DNA of 21,549 nt from NCBI GenBank assembly GCA_011371465.1, contig DRQL01000065.1, forward strand, positions 1 through 21,549, given 5' to 3'. The translations under genes and the position numbers were made by a program. The stretch's first letter is position 1; each line of letters begins with the position of its first letter. The notes under the pieces were generated by a model. The model had not been told where the DNA came from and searched no databases. It was given only the letters and a program-made list of their open reading frames with translations. This document shows positions 6,607 through 14,028 of this stretch, in pieces. This DNA is from Gammaproteobacteria bacterium (GTDB taxonomy: Bacteria; Pseudomonadota; Gammaproteobacteria; DSM-19610).

Positions 6607-8396
6607 TAACGCCCGCGCAGGAACAGCGCATCCAGTTCCTGCAGGCCCACCTGGACCCAGGTGGGGCGACCGTGATTACACTGGCCGGAACGTTCAGTAC
6701 GTTCCATGTCGCGCAGCAAGGCATTCATCTCCTCGATGGTGAGACGCCGGTTGGCGCGTACCGAACCGTGACAGGCCATGGTCGACAGCAGGGCATTGAT
6801 CGACGCCTCGATGCGCTGACTGCCACCGTGGGTACGGCAATCGGCCAGCACGTCGCGCACCAGTGTCTCTATATCCGTATCCGACAACAGGGTCGGCACC
6901 CGTCGCACCAGCAACTGTTCCGGTCCCTGCCGGTCCAGTTCGAAACCCAGCGCGGCAAACCAGTCCTGCCGCTGCTCTGCCTCGTCGGCCTCACTGCGGC
7001 TTACCGCGATGGCCAGTGGCACCAGCAGCGGCTGGGAACGTATACCGTCCTCCTGGTAACTGCGCTTGAGGTGTTCGTAGGTGATGCGTTCATGCGCTGC
7101 GTGCATATCGACCAGCACCAGGCCCTGCTCGTTTTCGGCGAGGATATAGATCCCCTTGAGTTGCGCCAGCGCAAAACCGAGCGGCGGTATGCTTTGCGCT
7201 TCTGCCCGTGATGCCGGCTGCACGAAGTGCGCCTGCTCGGCTGACGTGGCACCAACCGCCCCGTGCAGTTGCCCGTACCGGCCCAGCTGCTCACCGACCT
7301 GCAAGGGCATCCCGGCCTGGGATCCCATGTACCCCGTTCCGGCACCCGTTGCCGCTGATGCCTGCACCGGTACTGCAACCGGCTGCTCTGCCGCGGGGCG
7401 CACATCCGCCAGCACCTGGTGCAGGGTACGGAATAAAAAATCATGCACCAGACGCGATTCCCGAAAGCGGACCTCGTGCTTGGCCGGGTGCGCGTTGACG
7501 TCCACTGCGGTCGGGTCCATCTCCAGGTACAGCACGAAGGCCGGGTGGCGACCGTGATACAGCACGTCCTGGTAGGCCTGGCGCACAGCATGGGCCAGCA
7601 GCTTGTCGCGTACCGCGCGGCCGTTGACGAAAAAAAACTGCAGGTCGGCCTGGCTGCGCGAAAACGTTGGTTCCGCCACCCAGCCGGACAGGTGCAGGCC
7701 GGCCGCACTGTGATCCAGCCCGATCAGCTGACGGGCAAAGGATTCTCCCAGCAACACGCGCATGCGCGCCAGCTGCTCCGCCTCGCTGTGTCCGGGCCGC
7801 AGGTGGTGCAGTACTTTGCGTTTGCGACGCACCAGCATTTCGACATCGGGACGACTCAACGCGATACGTTGCACGACGCCATCCAGGTGCTTTTGCTCCG
7901 TGGTTTCGGTGCGCAGGAATTTGCGCCGGGCGGGCACGTTGAAAAACAGGTCCCGCACTTCGATGGTCGTACCCACCGGGTGCGCGACCGGTTCCGCGGC
8001 GTCGGTTTTTTCACTGCCGTCGCCCTGCACCTGCCAGCCGCTGCGGTCTTCCCGCCAGCGTGACTGCAGCAGCAGACGGGACACCGAAGCGATGCTCGGC
8101 AGGGCTTCGCCGCGGAACCCCAGGCTGGCGACCTTTTCCAGATCGTCCAGCGAGGCGATCTTGCTGGTGGCATGCCGGGACAGCGCCAGCGCGAGGTCGT
8201 CCTTATGAATACCGTGGCCGTTGTCGCGCACCCGGATCAGGCGTTTGCCACCGTCCTCGATATCGATTTCAATGCGGGTCGCGCCGGCATCCAGGCTGTT
8301 TTCCAGCAGTTCCTTGAGTACGGAGGCCGGACGCTCCACGACTTCGCCAGCGGCGATCTGGTTGATGAGCCGTGCTTCCAGGGGACGAATGCGCAT
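6606..8396 (-). CDS. mutL: MutL, DNA mismatch repair protein (endonuclease type)
   Basis: MutL links mismatch recognition by MutS to strand incision. The 596-aa protein has the N-terminal GHKL ATPase: ELLENSLDAGA (29-39), DNGHGI (58-63), SLGFRGEALPS (91-101), and the VFFNVPARRKF-like loop DLFFNVPARRKFL. A transducer domain and a Pro/Ala/Gly-rich linker (about 330-400) follow. The C-terminal dimerisation domain contains DMHAAHERITYE (430-441), fitting the metal-binding D(M/Q)HA-X2-E-X4-E motif, plus ACHGSVR (541-547) and CNHGRP (573-578). It should therefore nick DNA itself, unlike E. coli MutL, which relies on MutH. The start at 8396 has a weak GAAGG close upstream. It overlaps miaA by one base. 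Confidence 0.97.
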   Translation of the reverse strand: MRIRPLEARLINQIAAGEVVERPASVLKELLENSLDAGATRIEIDIEDGGKRLIRVRDNGHGIHKDDLALALSRHATSKIASLDDLEKVASLGFRGEALPSIASVSRLLLQSRWREDRSGWQVQGDGSEKTDAAEPVAHPVGTTIEVRDLFFNVPARRKFLRTETTEQKHLDGVVQRIALSRPDVEMLVRRKRKVLHHLRPGHSEAEQLARMRVLLGESFARQLIGLDHSAAGLHLSGWVAEPTFSRSQADLQFFFVNGRAVRDKLLAHAVRQAYQDVLYHGRHPAFVLYLEMDPTAVDVNAHPAKHEVRFRESRLVHDFLFRTLHQVLADVRPAAEQPVAVPVQASAATGAGTGYMGSQAGMPLQVGEQLGRYGQLHGAVGATSAEQAHFVQPASRAEAQSIPPLGFALAQLKGIYILAENEQGLVLVDMHAAHERITYEHLKRSYQEDGIRSQPLLVPLAIAVSRSEADEAEQRQDWFAALGFELDRQGPEQLLVRRVPTLLSDTDIETLVRDVLADCRTHGGSQRIEASINALLSTMACHGSVRANRRLTIEEMNALLRDMERTERSGQCNHGRPTWVQVGLQELDALFLRGR

Positions 8397-8437
8397 GCCT
8401 TCATACTATACCTGCAGCGCGGGGAGATTTCCGGGAA

Positions 8438-9751
8438 TCAGCTGCCCCGGGAAGGGATTTTCAGCACCTTGCCCACCAGCAGCCGGTCGTCGCTGAGCCG
8501 GTTGCTGGCACGCAGCGTGGTCATACTGACACCGTATTGCTGCGCGATACGACTCAGGGTATCGCCACGCCGAATCACGTGTTTGCGCGGTTTCGCCTGT
8601 GCCAGGCGCGTGCCTTCCGGCGGGTTGGCCACGAAATAACGGCGCACGCCATTCATGATGGCACGCGCCACACGCTGCTGGTGCTTGCGGCTGCGCAACC
8701 TTTTTTCCTCGGTGGGATTGGAGATAAAGGCGGTTTCCACCAGCAGTGACGGGATATCCGGTGATTTCAGCACCACGAACCCGGCGTGCTGTACGCTCTT
8801 TTTGTGCATCTTGCCGATGCGCTTCATTTCGGCCAGCACGTTACCCGCCACCTGGTTACTGACTTCCAGCGTGGCGGACTGGGCCAGGTCCAGCAACACT
8901 TCCGCCAGCAGGTCATCCTTGTCGTCCAGGCTCACACCGCCAACCAGGTCCGCGGCGTTTTCGCGCGCCGCCAGCCAGCGCGCCATTTCCGACGATGCGC
9001 CGCGGCGCGAAATCACGAACACCGAAGCTCCCTGCACACGACGGTCGCGAAACGCATCGGCGTGAATGGAAATAAACAGATCAGCGCGATGCTTGCGCGC
9101 CTTTTCGATACGCTTGCGCAGGCCGATATAGTAGTCTCCGTCACGGATCAGTACCGGCTTCATGCCGGGTTCCTTGCGCACCAGGTCAGCGAGTCGCCGG
9201 GCGATGGCCAGCACCGCGTCTTTTTCGCGCGTGCCCTTCTTGCCGCGCGCACCGGAATCTTCGCCGCCATGCCCGGCATCGATAGCGATGACCAGGTCAC
9301 GGAACTGTTTCGGTTTGCGGTTCGCTTTTTTGGGCAGGCTTTTCGCGGCAGCGCCGGCACCGAACAGGTCGATGACCAGGCGGTAGCCGTACTGTTCGTT
9401 GGGCTTGAGTACAAAGCTGCGGGGTTTGACCGGCCCCTTGAGATCGAGCACCAGGCGCAGGTCTTTTTTATTGCGTGGCCCGCTGCGCAGGTTTTTGACC
9501 ACCCCCCCGCTGCTGAAGGTCTGTTTCAGCTTCCTGGCCATGGCCGCATTGGGCACGTCGATGACCAGTCGATCGGGATTCTTCAGGGTGAACAGGCGGT
9601 GTTCGACCGGCCCGGAAATATCGAACACCACGCGGGTGCTGTCCGGCGCCGCCCACAGGCGCGCACCCTGCACCTGCAGGGTACCGGCATGCGCACCGGC
9701 AACCAGTACCAGGGCCATTACCCACAGGAGAACCAGCCTGCCCAACTGCAT
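8438..9751 (-). CDS. amiB: N-acetylmuramoyl-L-alanine amidase, AmiB/AmiC type with LysM
   Basis: This periplasmic zinc amidase cleaves the peptide from muramic acid during septal murein splitting. Starting at ATG 9751 (437 aa), it has a signal peptide (basic start, hydrophobic core, AGAHA cleavage region, about 1-22). An AMIN septal-targeting domain (about 25-135) and a basic linker follow, then Amidase_3. The zinc and catalytic residues appear as DAGHGG (His161), GTREKD (Glu176), ISIHAD (His230) and LLVETAF (Glu339). The segment VSLDDKDDLLAEVLLDLAQS resembles the regulatory helix that EnvC/NlpD-type activators displace. A LysM domain ends the protein (about 391-433). GTG at 9775 is an alternative start; ATG is preferred because it gives a standard signal peptide. 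The position upstream of mutL is classical for amiB. Confidence 0.94.
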   Translation of the reverse strand: MQLGRLVLLWVMALVLVAGAHAGTLQVQGARLWAAPDSTRVVFDISGPVEHRLFTLKNPDRLVIDVPNAAMARKLKQTFSSGGVVKNLRSGPRNKKDLRLVLDLKGPVKPRSFVLKPNEQYGYRLVIDLFGAGAAAKSLPKKANRKPKQFRDLVIAIDAGHGGEDSGARGKKGTREKDAVLAIARRLADLVRKEPGMKPVLIRDGDYYIGLRKRIEKARKHRADLFISIHADAFRDRRVQGASVFVISRRGASSEMARWLAARENAADLVGGVSLDDKDDLLAEVLLDLAQSATLEVSNQVAGNVLAEMKRIGKMHKKSVQHAGFVVLKSPDIPSLLVETAFISNPTEEKRLRSRKHQQRVARAIMNGVRRYFVANPPEGTRLAQAKPRKHVIRRGDTLSRIAQQYGVSMTTLRASNRLSDDRLLVGKVLKIPSRGS

Positions 9752-9811
9752 CAACCCTGTCGCTCCCTCGTCCACGTCACCCGTTACAGAAAACGCTAGC
9801 GTATCCTGTGC

Positions 9812-9869
9812 ATAATAGCAACTATTTCTATAGTTCTCACCAGGATAGCACCTATAGCTCGAAATTCAA
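9812..9869 (-). promoter_or_regulatory. Promoter-like region with paired ATAG-N3-CTAT boxes upstream of amiB
   Basis: The tsaE-amiB gap (9752-9916) is unusually long for this cluster. It holds two near-identical boxes, ATAGCAACTAT (9815-9825) and ATAGCACCTAT (9845-9855), each an ATAG/CTAT dyad, with starts 30 nt apart. A separate perfect inverted repeat (AACTAT/ATAGTT, 9820-9835) lies between them. On the minus strand, TTGAAT (9869-9864), 16 nt and TATCCT (9847-9842) form one possible promoter whose -10 overlaps a box. An extended -10 TGCTATTAT at 9820-9812 is another. Regulation of amiB-mutL from here is inference. Confidence 0.4.
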
Positions 9870-9916
9870 GCAAGACGCCTGCTGCAAAATCACCACCCGG
9901 CATCCCGAGCGCGGCC

Positions 9917-10396
9917 TCAAGCCGGCCCGGGGGAAGCGCTCCGGAACGGCTGCAGTACCCGCTCCCCGCGCGACGATGCCGGCCGCAGGTGCACCACGCG
10001 CCCGGCGTCCTGCACCTGCAAATCAATATGCAAATCCGGTTCCGGCAAAATACCGGCACCCTGTTCAGGCCACTCGATCAGACAGACCGCATGCCCGTCC
10101 AGCAGGTCACGGATACCGATCCATTCCAGTTCCTCGGCATCGGCAAGGCGGTAGAGATCGAGGTGAAACAGCTCACCGCGCGGGGTGCGGTAGGGTTCCA
10201 CCAGCGTGTAGGTGGGACTTTTTACCCGCCCGTAATGGCCCCAGGCGTGCAGAAATCCCCGCACCAGCGTCGTCTTGCCGGCGCCCAGCTGCCCGTGCAG
10301 GAAAACCAGCAGCCCGTCAACAGCGCCGGCCGCCAGGCGCTCGCCCAAAGCCTCGGTGGCTGCCTCATCGGGCAGAAACGTCTCATACCCGCTCAT
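9917..10396 (-). CDS. tsaE: TsaE, tRNA t6A synthesis ATPase
   Basis: TsaE is the ATPase that works with TsaB-TsaD (and TsaC product threonylcarbamoyl-AMP) to make t6A37 in ANN-decoding tRNAs. The 159-aa protein has the Walker A motif GQLGAGKT (35-42), then the family signatures VKSPTYTLVEPY, LFHLDLYRLAD and CLIEWPEQG. The length is normal, with a slightly extended, poorly conserved tail. The ATG at 10396 lies within the 3' end of nnr, and the genes overlap by 14 nt, which suggests translational coupling. The gap to amiB downstream is long and contains regulatory-looking repeats. Confidence 0.96.
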   Translation of the reverse strand: MSGYETFLPDEAATEALGERLAAGAVDGLLVFLHGQLGAGKTTLVRGFLHAWGHYGRVKSPTYTLVEPYRTPRGELFHLDLYRLADAEELEWIGIRDLLDGHAVCLIEWPEQGAGILPEPDLHIDLQVQDAGRVVHLRPASSRGERVLQPFRSASPGPA

Positions 10397-11876
10397 TCAA
10401 CAGCCCGCGCAACCACGGCAGCAGGTCACTCGCCAGCAGCCCCCGCTCGCCCTGCTGTCGGGCAGCCAGGTCGGCTGCCGAGGCGTGCAGGAACACACCG
10501 GCGCTGGCGGCTTCGAAACCATCCAGCCCCTGTGCCAGCAGGGCTGCCAGCACGCCACTCAGCACATCCCCCATGCCGCCACTGGCCATGCCGGGGTTCC
10601 CCCGGGCACACAGGTGCACCGGCTCCCCGCCGGTCATCGTCAAAGTACCGGCACCCTTCAGCACCGCTACCCCCCGGTAACGCTCGACCAGTTGCCGCAG
10701 CGCCGCAAAGCGATCCTCTCCGACTTCCCTGGCCGTGCGCCCCAGCAGACGACCTGCCTCACCGGGGTGCGGCGTCAGTATCCAGTTGTCCCGCTGGCAG
10801 GGATCCCGTGCCAGCAGGTTCAGCGCGTCGGCATCGACCACCAGCGGCAACCCGCTGTCCAGCACCGATTCGAACAGGTGTCTGGACCAGTCGCCCTGCC
10901 CCAGGCCGGGGCCGACCACGACCACGCTGGCGCGCGCCAGCAACGGTTGCAGATCGGCCACGCCGGTCACGGCGTGCACCATCAGTTCGGGGCAGCCGGC
11001 GTTGAGTCCGGCTGCGTGTTCGGCGCGGGTAGCCACCGACACCAGGCCGGCACCGCAGCGCGCCGCGGCTTCCGCCGCCAGCCGCGCCGCACCGGACATG
11101 CCCCGCTCTCCGCCCACCACCAGCACGTGCCCGAAATCCCCCTTGTGAGCATCGATCGCGCGCGCAACGGCCAGCGGTCCCATGGCCGGTTGTTCCACCA
11201 GCAGCGTGTCGGCAACCAGTTCCTGGCAGATATCAGCCGGTACACCGAGGTCGTCAAACCCGACCTGACCGGCACAGCGCACGCCGGCACCGGTGTACAG
11301 GCCGCGTTTGCGTCCGATAAAGGTCAGCGTGTGCTGCGCCTGTACCGCCTCGCCCAGTACGCGACCGCTGTCCGCGTGCAGGCCGCTGGGAATATCCACC
11401 GTCAGGACCGGCGCAGACTGTGCGTTCAATGCTTCGATCGCCGAGCGGATGGCTCCTTCCACCGGCCGGTCCAGTCCGGTCCCCAGCAGCGCGTCCACGT
11501 GCAGGTCGACCGCCCCCGCGTCCAGGCCGCTGGTAAAAGAGGTGCACTGGCCGCCCTGCGCGCGGAAGTCCTGCACCGCCTGCGCGGCGTCTCCCCGCAA
11601 ACGGTCAGGGTCTGACAGGCTCAGCACCCGCACCTCGCTGCCGGCCGCCTGCAGCAGGCGCGCGACGACATAGCCGTCGCCGCCGTTGTTGCCGGGACCA
11701 CACCATACGTTGATCCTGCGGGCAGCGGGCCAGTGACGCGCAATACCGTCCGCGAGTGCCTGGCCGGCCCGGCACATCAGCTGGTACCCGGGAATACCGT
11801 GCGTCTCGATGGCCAGGCGATCCAGCTCGCGCACCTGCGCGGCGGTATAAAGCGGAATGTAATCCGGTTCCGGCAT
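10383..11876 (-). CDS. nnr: Bifunctional NAD(P)HX epimerase/dehydratase
   Basis: This two-domain metabolite-repair enzyme restores hydrated NAD(P)H: the N-terminal YjeF_N domain epimerises R-NAD(P)HX and the C-terminal carbohydrate-kinase-like domain dehydrates S-NAD(P)HX using ADP. In the 497-aa form from ATG 11876, domain 1 shows CGPGNNGGDGYVVARLL (from residue 59). Domain 2 shows GGERGMSGAARLAAEAA, VVGPGLGQ, LVVDADALNLLA, ILTPHPGEAGRLLG and GMASGGMGDVLSG (429-441). The start MPEPDYIPLYTAAQVRELD fits the family. An in-frame ATG at 11903 would add nine residues. No strong ribosome binding site is visible. queG is divergent, 37 nt away. Confidence 0.95.
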   Translation of the reverse strand: MPEPDYIPLYTAAQVRELDRLAIETHGIPGYQLMCRAGQALADGIARHWPAARRINVWCGPGNNGGDGYVVARLLQAAGSEVRVLSLSDPDRLRGDAAQAVQDFRAQGGQCTSFTSGLDAGAVDLHVDALLGTGLDRPVEGAIRSAIEALNAQSAPVLTVDIPSGLHADSGRVLGEAVQAQHTLTFIGRKRGLYTGAGVRCAGQVGFDDLGVPADICQELVADTLLVEQPAMGPLAVARAIDAHKGDFGHVLVVGGERGMSGAARLAAEAAARCGAGLVSVATRAEHAAGLNAGCPELMVHAVTGVADLQPLLARASVVVVGPGLGQGDWSRHLFESVLDSGLPLVVDADALNLLARDPCQRDNWILTPHPGEAGRLLGRTAREVGEDRFAALRQLVERYRGVAVLKGAGTLTMTGGEPVHLCARGNPGMASGGMGDVLSGVLAALLAQGLDGFEAASAGVFLHASAADLAARQQGERGLLASDLLPWLRGLLNERV

Positions 11877-11913
11877 ACAATATCCACGATCCAATGATGT
11901 CATCCACCATACC
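11877..11913. promoter_or_regulatory. Divergent nnr/queG spacer
   Basis: Only 37 nt separate the chosen start codons of nnr (leftward) and queG (rightward). Promoters for both must overlap each other or the coding starts. A TACAAT hexamer on the plus strand at 11875-11880 could be a -10 for queG, but no matching -35 is evident. The spacer is too short to place two independent promoters with confidence. Confidence 0.3.
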
Positions 11914-13032
11914 GTGAAGCTTTCCTCCAAATCCAGTCCGGCTCCATCCACTGCCGACCCGCAGCATACTGCCGTGGATTTTGCACAGCTCGCCGACCGG
12001 ATCAAACAATGGGGCCGCGAACTGGGATTCCAGGCAGTCGGCATTACCGATACCACGCTGGACAGCGACGAAGCGCACCTGATGAACTGGCTGGCCGACC
12101 GGCACCACGGTGAAATGGACTACATGCAGCGACACGGCCGCAAGCGCAGCCGGCCTGCGCAACTGGTGCCGGGCACGCTGCGAATCATTTCCGTGCGCAT
12201 GGATTACTGGCCGGAGCAGGACATGACGGCGCAACAGGTGCTGGATGACCCGCTGCGGGCCTACCTGTCCCGCTACGCACTGGGACGCGACTATCACAAG
12301 CTGTTGCGCAAACGGCTGCAGCAACTTGCACAGCGTATTGAACGGCACACCGGGAACTTCGGCTACCGCGCCTTTACCGACAGCGCGCCGGTACTGGAAA
12401 AAGCGCTGGCGCAAAAAGCCGGGCTGGGCTGGATCGGCAAACATACCAACCTGATCAACGACCGGGCCGGCTCCTGGTTTTTCCTCGGCGAACTGTTCAC
12501 CGATCTGCCCCTGCCCGTCGACGCACCCGCCGGCGAACACTGCGGCACCTGCCAGGCCTGCATCGACTGCTGCCCGACCCGCGCCATCATCGCGCCATAC
12601 CGCCTGGATGCACGACGTTGCATTTCCTATCTCACCATTGAGCTGCGGGGCGCCATCCCGGAAGAATTCCGGCCCCTGATCGGCAACCGTATCTATGGCT
12701 GCGATGACTGCCAGCTGGTGTGCCCCTGGAACCGGTTCGCCCGTAACAGCCAGGAACCCGGTTTCATGCCGCGACACCGGCTGGACAGCGCCGAACTGCT
12801 TACCTTGTTCCGGTGGAGCGAGCAGAACTTCCTGAAACACACGGAAGGCTCGGCCATCCGCCGTATCGGCTATGACTGCTGGCTGCGCAATATCGCGGTT
12901 GCACTCGGTAACGCGCCGCACAGCCAGGCGCTCATCCGCGCACTCGAAGACCGGCTCGATCACCCGTCGGCGATGGTGCGCGAACATATCCGGTGGGCAC
13001 TGCAGCGGCAGCGGGAAAGCGGCGGGGATTAA
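11914..13032 (+). CDS. queG: QueG, epoxyqueuosine reductase
   Basis: QueG is a cobalamin- and iron-sulfur-dependent enzyme that reduces epoxyqueuosine to queuosine at position 34 of GUN-decoding tRNAs. The 372-aa protein starts at GTG. DFAQLADRIKQWGRELGFQAVGITD (from residue 22) matches the family's N-terminus, and FTDSAPVLEKALAQKAGLGW (154-173) contains the likely proton-donor Asp. Two 4Fe-4S clusters are indicated by CGTCQACIDCCP (210-221) and CDDCQLVCPWN (263-273). HEAT-like repeats finish the chain. About 20 unconserved residues precede the first conserved block, so GTG at 11974 is a possible alternative start. The last four bases overlap the end of convergent rsmI. Confidence 0.95.
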   Translation: MKLSSKSSPAPSTADPQHTAVDFAQLADRIKQWGRELGFQAVGITDTTLDSDEAHLMNWLADRHHGEMDYMQRHGRKRSRPAQLVPGTLRIISVRMDYWPEQDMTAQQVLDDPLRAYLSRYALGRDYHKLLRKRLQQLAQRIERHTGNFGYRAFTDSAPVLEKALAQKAGLGWIGKHTNLINDRAGSWFFLGELFTDLPLPVDAPAGEHCGTCQACIDCCPTRAIIAPYRLDARRCISYLTIELRGAIPEEFRPLIGNRIYGCDDCQLVCPWNRFARNSQEPGFMPRHRLDSAELLTLFRWSEQNFLKHTEGSAIRRIGYDCWLRNIAVALGNAPHSQALIRALEDRLDHPSAMVREHIRWALQRQRESGGD

Positions 13033-13895
13033 TCCGGCTGCTTCAGCTGCAGGGCCCGATCGTACAGGGTTCTTTTATTGATACCGGTAATGCGCGCGGC
13101 CAGTTTGGCGGCTTTTTTGATCGGCAGCTCCTCGAGCAACCACCGCAGTAACTGCTCGGCGTCCGCGGTCACGGTATCGCCTTCCGGCGCCTCCACGCCC
13201 TGCACCAGCACCACGAATTCCCCCTTCTGCTGATCGGGATCGGCTGCCACCCACTGCCGCAGCGCCGCCAGCGTATCACCCCGTATGGTCTCGAACTGCT
13301 TGGTGAGTTCCCGCGCGATCACCGCCCGGCGCCCGGCACCGAAAGCAGCCTGCATATCCTGCAACGCGGCCAGGATACGATGACTGGATTCATAGAACAC
13401 CAGGGTGCGGGACTCCCCGGCCAGTTGTTGGAGCCGGTGCCTGCGGGCCGTACGCTTCGCCGGCAGGAACCCCTCGAAAACGAACCGGTCCGTGGGCAGG
13501 CCGGACCCTGACAGGGCACAGGTCAGGGCGCTGGGTCCCGGTACGGGGATGACGCGAACCCCGGCTGCGCGCGCCAGACGCACCAGGGTGTAGCCGGGAT
13601 CGCTGATCAGCGGCGTACCCGCATCGGAAATCACCGCCAGCGAAGCACCCTGCAGCAACTGTTCCACCAGCTGTGGCGCCAGTTCACGTTCGTTATGTTC
13701 GTGTAACGCGGTCATCGGCGTTTGCAGGGCGTAGTGCTGCAACAGCTTTCTGCTGTGACGGGTATCTTCCGCGACAATGCGGTCCACCGCCCCCAGCACC
13801 TCGATGGCCCGCGCGCTGATATCGGCCAGGTTGCCGATTGGCGTGGCGACCACGTAGAGCGTGCCGGTACGGTCTGCCTGCAGACTTTCAGCCAT
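13029..13895 (-). CDS. rsmI: RsmI, 16S rRNA C1402 ribose 2'-O-methyltransferase
   Basis: RsmI is the SAM-dependent enzyme that methylates the ribose of C1402 in the decoding centre of 16S rRNA. The 288-aa protein opens with TLYVVATPIGNLADISARAI (12-31) and then AEDTRHSRKLL. It carries SDAGTPLISDPGY and the PGPSALTCALSGSGLPTDRF segment of the tetrapyrrole-methylase fold, then FYESSHRI and ARELTKQFE. The C-terminal helix-rich domain ends AARITGINKRTLYDRALQL, as in the family. The ATG at 13895 has a strong AGGAGAGG upstream. It is divergent from lpoA, as rsmI (yraL) is in E. coli, and convergent with queG with overlapping stop codons. Confidence 0.96.
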   Translation of the reverse strand: MAESLQADRTGTLYVVATPIGNLADISARAIEVLGAVDRIVAEDTRHSRKLLQHYALQTPMTALHEHNERELAPQLVEQLLQGASLAVISDAGTPLISDPGYTLVRLARAAGVRVIPVPGPSALTCALSGSGLPTDRFVFEGFLPAKRTARRHRLQQLAGESRTLVFYESSHRILAALQDMQAAFGAGRRAVIARELTKQFETIRGDTLAALRQWVAADPDQQKGEFVVLVQGVEAPEGDTVTADAEQLLRWLLEELPIKKAAKLAARITGINKRTLYDRALQLKQPD

Positions 13896-13964
13896 GGTTT
13901 TTCCTCTCCTGCAGCCTGGCAGGAAAACGTGGCGGGCGTGCGCAGGCAGGCGACCAAAATAGCA

Positions 13965-13992
13965 TGCACAAGCGTCCCGACCCCATTACAAT
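13965..13992 (+). promoter_or_regulatory. Possible sigma-70 promoter for lpoA
   Basis: In the 133-nt rsmI-lpoA divergent spacer, TGCACA (13965-13970), a 16-nt spacer and TACAAT (13987-13992) give four-of-six and five-of-six matches to the -35 and -10 consensus. The lpoA GTG follows 36 nt later, a reasonable leader length. This rests on sequence match only. Confidence 0.3.
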
Positions 13993-14028
13993 ACGCACCT
14001 GCCCGTTTTCCTGACTGCCTGGATACCT

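Noticed and set aside
9796..10059. Minus-strand ORF running from the end of tsaE into the intergenic gap, as a possible frameshifted continuation
   Set aside because: TsaE is already complete at 159 aa with all motifs. The extra frame has no similarity to a TsaE tail or to amiB.
10275..11615. Plus-strand ORF of 446 codons opposite nnr and tsaE
   Set aside because: It is antisense to a well-supported two-domain enzyme, has no motifs and has His/Gln-rich shadow composition.
11605..12987. Minus-strand ORF of 460 codons across queG and the nnr start
   Set aside because: queG on the plus strand has both iron-sulfur motifs, and the antisense frame has no protein family signature.
13896..14028. 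RNase P RNA (rnpB), which lies beside rsmI in some gammaproteobacteria
   Set aside because: The rsmI-lpoA spacer is only 133 nt, far too short, and shows none of the conserved rnpB segments.
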